This document shows positions 63,664-64,000 of a stretch of DNA of 64,000 nt, in pieces. The DNA comes from Clostridium peptidivorans (GTDB lineage: Bacteria; Bacillota; Clostridia; Clostridiales; Clostridiaceae), in the NCBI RefSeq assembly GCF_900205925.1, contig NZ_OAOD01000004.1, positions 1-64,000 on the forward strand, read 5' to 3'. Within the stretch, counting starts at the first letter, position 1. Each line of letters opens with the position of its first letter. The position numbers and the translations under genes were made by a program. The notes below the pieces were generated by a model that made no database searches, was not told the DNA's origin, and worked only from the letters and a program-made list of their open reading frames with translations.

Positions 63664-64000
63664 ACATTAATTGGTATTCTTTATATGATTCCCACTTATA
63701 ATTTCCCCATTTAAGTATGGTGATGTTATCAAAATAGGTGTCAAATTGAGGATTAAAGTTGCTTATATAATTCCAAATGGAATCATATTTTTCTCTAGGA
63801 ATACGTGTAACTATGGTGGCATGGAATGTCTTTCCCTTACCATCATTTCTTTTCCATTCAAGCCAAGGCAAAGTTTTTAACTCGTCTATAAAAGCATTAT
63901 GAACTTTTAAACCATTACTAGACATATTTATATCCATAAAAATTGTATCTGTTCTAAAATGATTGATGCCATCTATTTTCATAGGTTCTTTCTTATTATT
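63662..64000 (-). CDS. 2'-5' RNA ligase-family (2H phosphoesterase) protein, partial
   Basis: The frame is open to the right edge and contains the second 2H motif (TFHATIVTRI) plus DGINHFRTDTIFMDINMS and FDNITILKWGNYKWESYKEYQL. These match the C-terminal half of 2H-superfamily proteins of about 170-180 residues. The first HxT motif would lie beyond base 64000, so ATG 63982 is not the true start. Confidence 0.85.
   Translation of the reverse strand, partial: NNKKEPMKIDGINHFRTDTIFMDINMSSNGLKVHNAFIDELKTLPWLEWKRNDGKGKTFHATIVTRIPREKYDSIWNYISNFNPQFDTYFDNITILKWGNYKWESYKEYQLM

Overview
The window looks like chromosomal DNA of a Clostridium (sensu stricto) species. It is very AT-rich, uses TTG/GTG starts with strong AGGAGG-type ribosome binding sites, regulates with T-box and lysine riboswitches, and carries a B12-dependent ribonucleotide reductase, a class III fructose bisphosphatase and an archaeal/eukaryal-type ProRS without the bacterial editing insertion. 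The species cannot be fixed from the sequence alone. No intact transposase, prophage or CRISPR array was seen. Mobile-DNA signs are limited to repeats, a tRNA 3' fragment and decayed genes.

Layout. 1-5300: end of an rRNA operon (5S tail, tRNA-Asn), an ECF sigma operon with membrane proteins, a secreted metallo-beta-lactamase-fold lipoprotein, plsC and two small coiled-coil proteins. 5400-11720: two paralogous amino-acid-binding lipoproteins, their ABC permease and ATPase, then argG and argH, with an ArgR-box-like site far upstream; this is probably an arginine acquisition and synthesis block. 11860-20960: a ferritin-like protein with a KPETK-repeat tail, a SagB-type nitroreductase, a lysine-riboswitch-controlled NhaC-family carrier, ComFB, RidA plus a threonine-synthase-like enzyme, and assorted small exported or membrane proteins. 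21100-24700: M19 dipeptidase, sugar isomerase-like protein, and T-box-controlled proS. 24700-36375: patchy region with many hypothetical genes, a DMT exporter, a large beta-CASP nuclease with a duplicated C-terminal module, flavodoxin, a HExxH membrane protein, a CDF metal exporter, a hemerythrin-like protein, an AI-2E family protein, and relics (a P-type ATPase scrap, a palindromic element, a start-less small ORF).

36376-51060: nrdJ (minus strand) with two NrdR-box-like sites exactly 32 bp apart, an Rrf2 regulator with Fe-S-type cysteines, an APC permease, a four-gene minus-strand cell-surface O-acylation operon (SGNH, DUF4358, MBOAT, DHHW), M14 carboxypeptidase, a MATE exporter and class III fbp. 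51420-60813: DUF3842, a vitamin/nucleoside-salvage-like pair (ECF S component plus P-loop kinase), a candidate small RNA, a TIM-barrel protein, a DUF1835 protein with an Rpn-like tail, decayed Uma2 and AAA genes around a LuxR-HTH/DUF2087 regulator, and an ECF sigma/anti-sigma/ABC-2 operon. 60814-64000: GNAT, a truncated tRNA-Ser, a PHP phosphoesterase, DUF3189, and a 2H phosphoesterase running off the right edge.

The most promising leads for something undescribed are the candidate sRNA at 53146-53370, the multi-hairpin RNA at 32272-32421, the duplicated C-terminal module of the beta-CASP nuclease, and the dispersed 68-bp double-hairpin repeat. None is proven by sequence reading alone.
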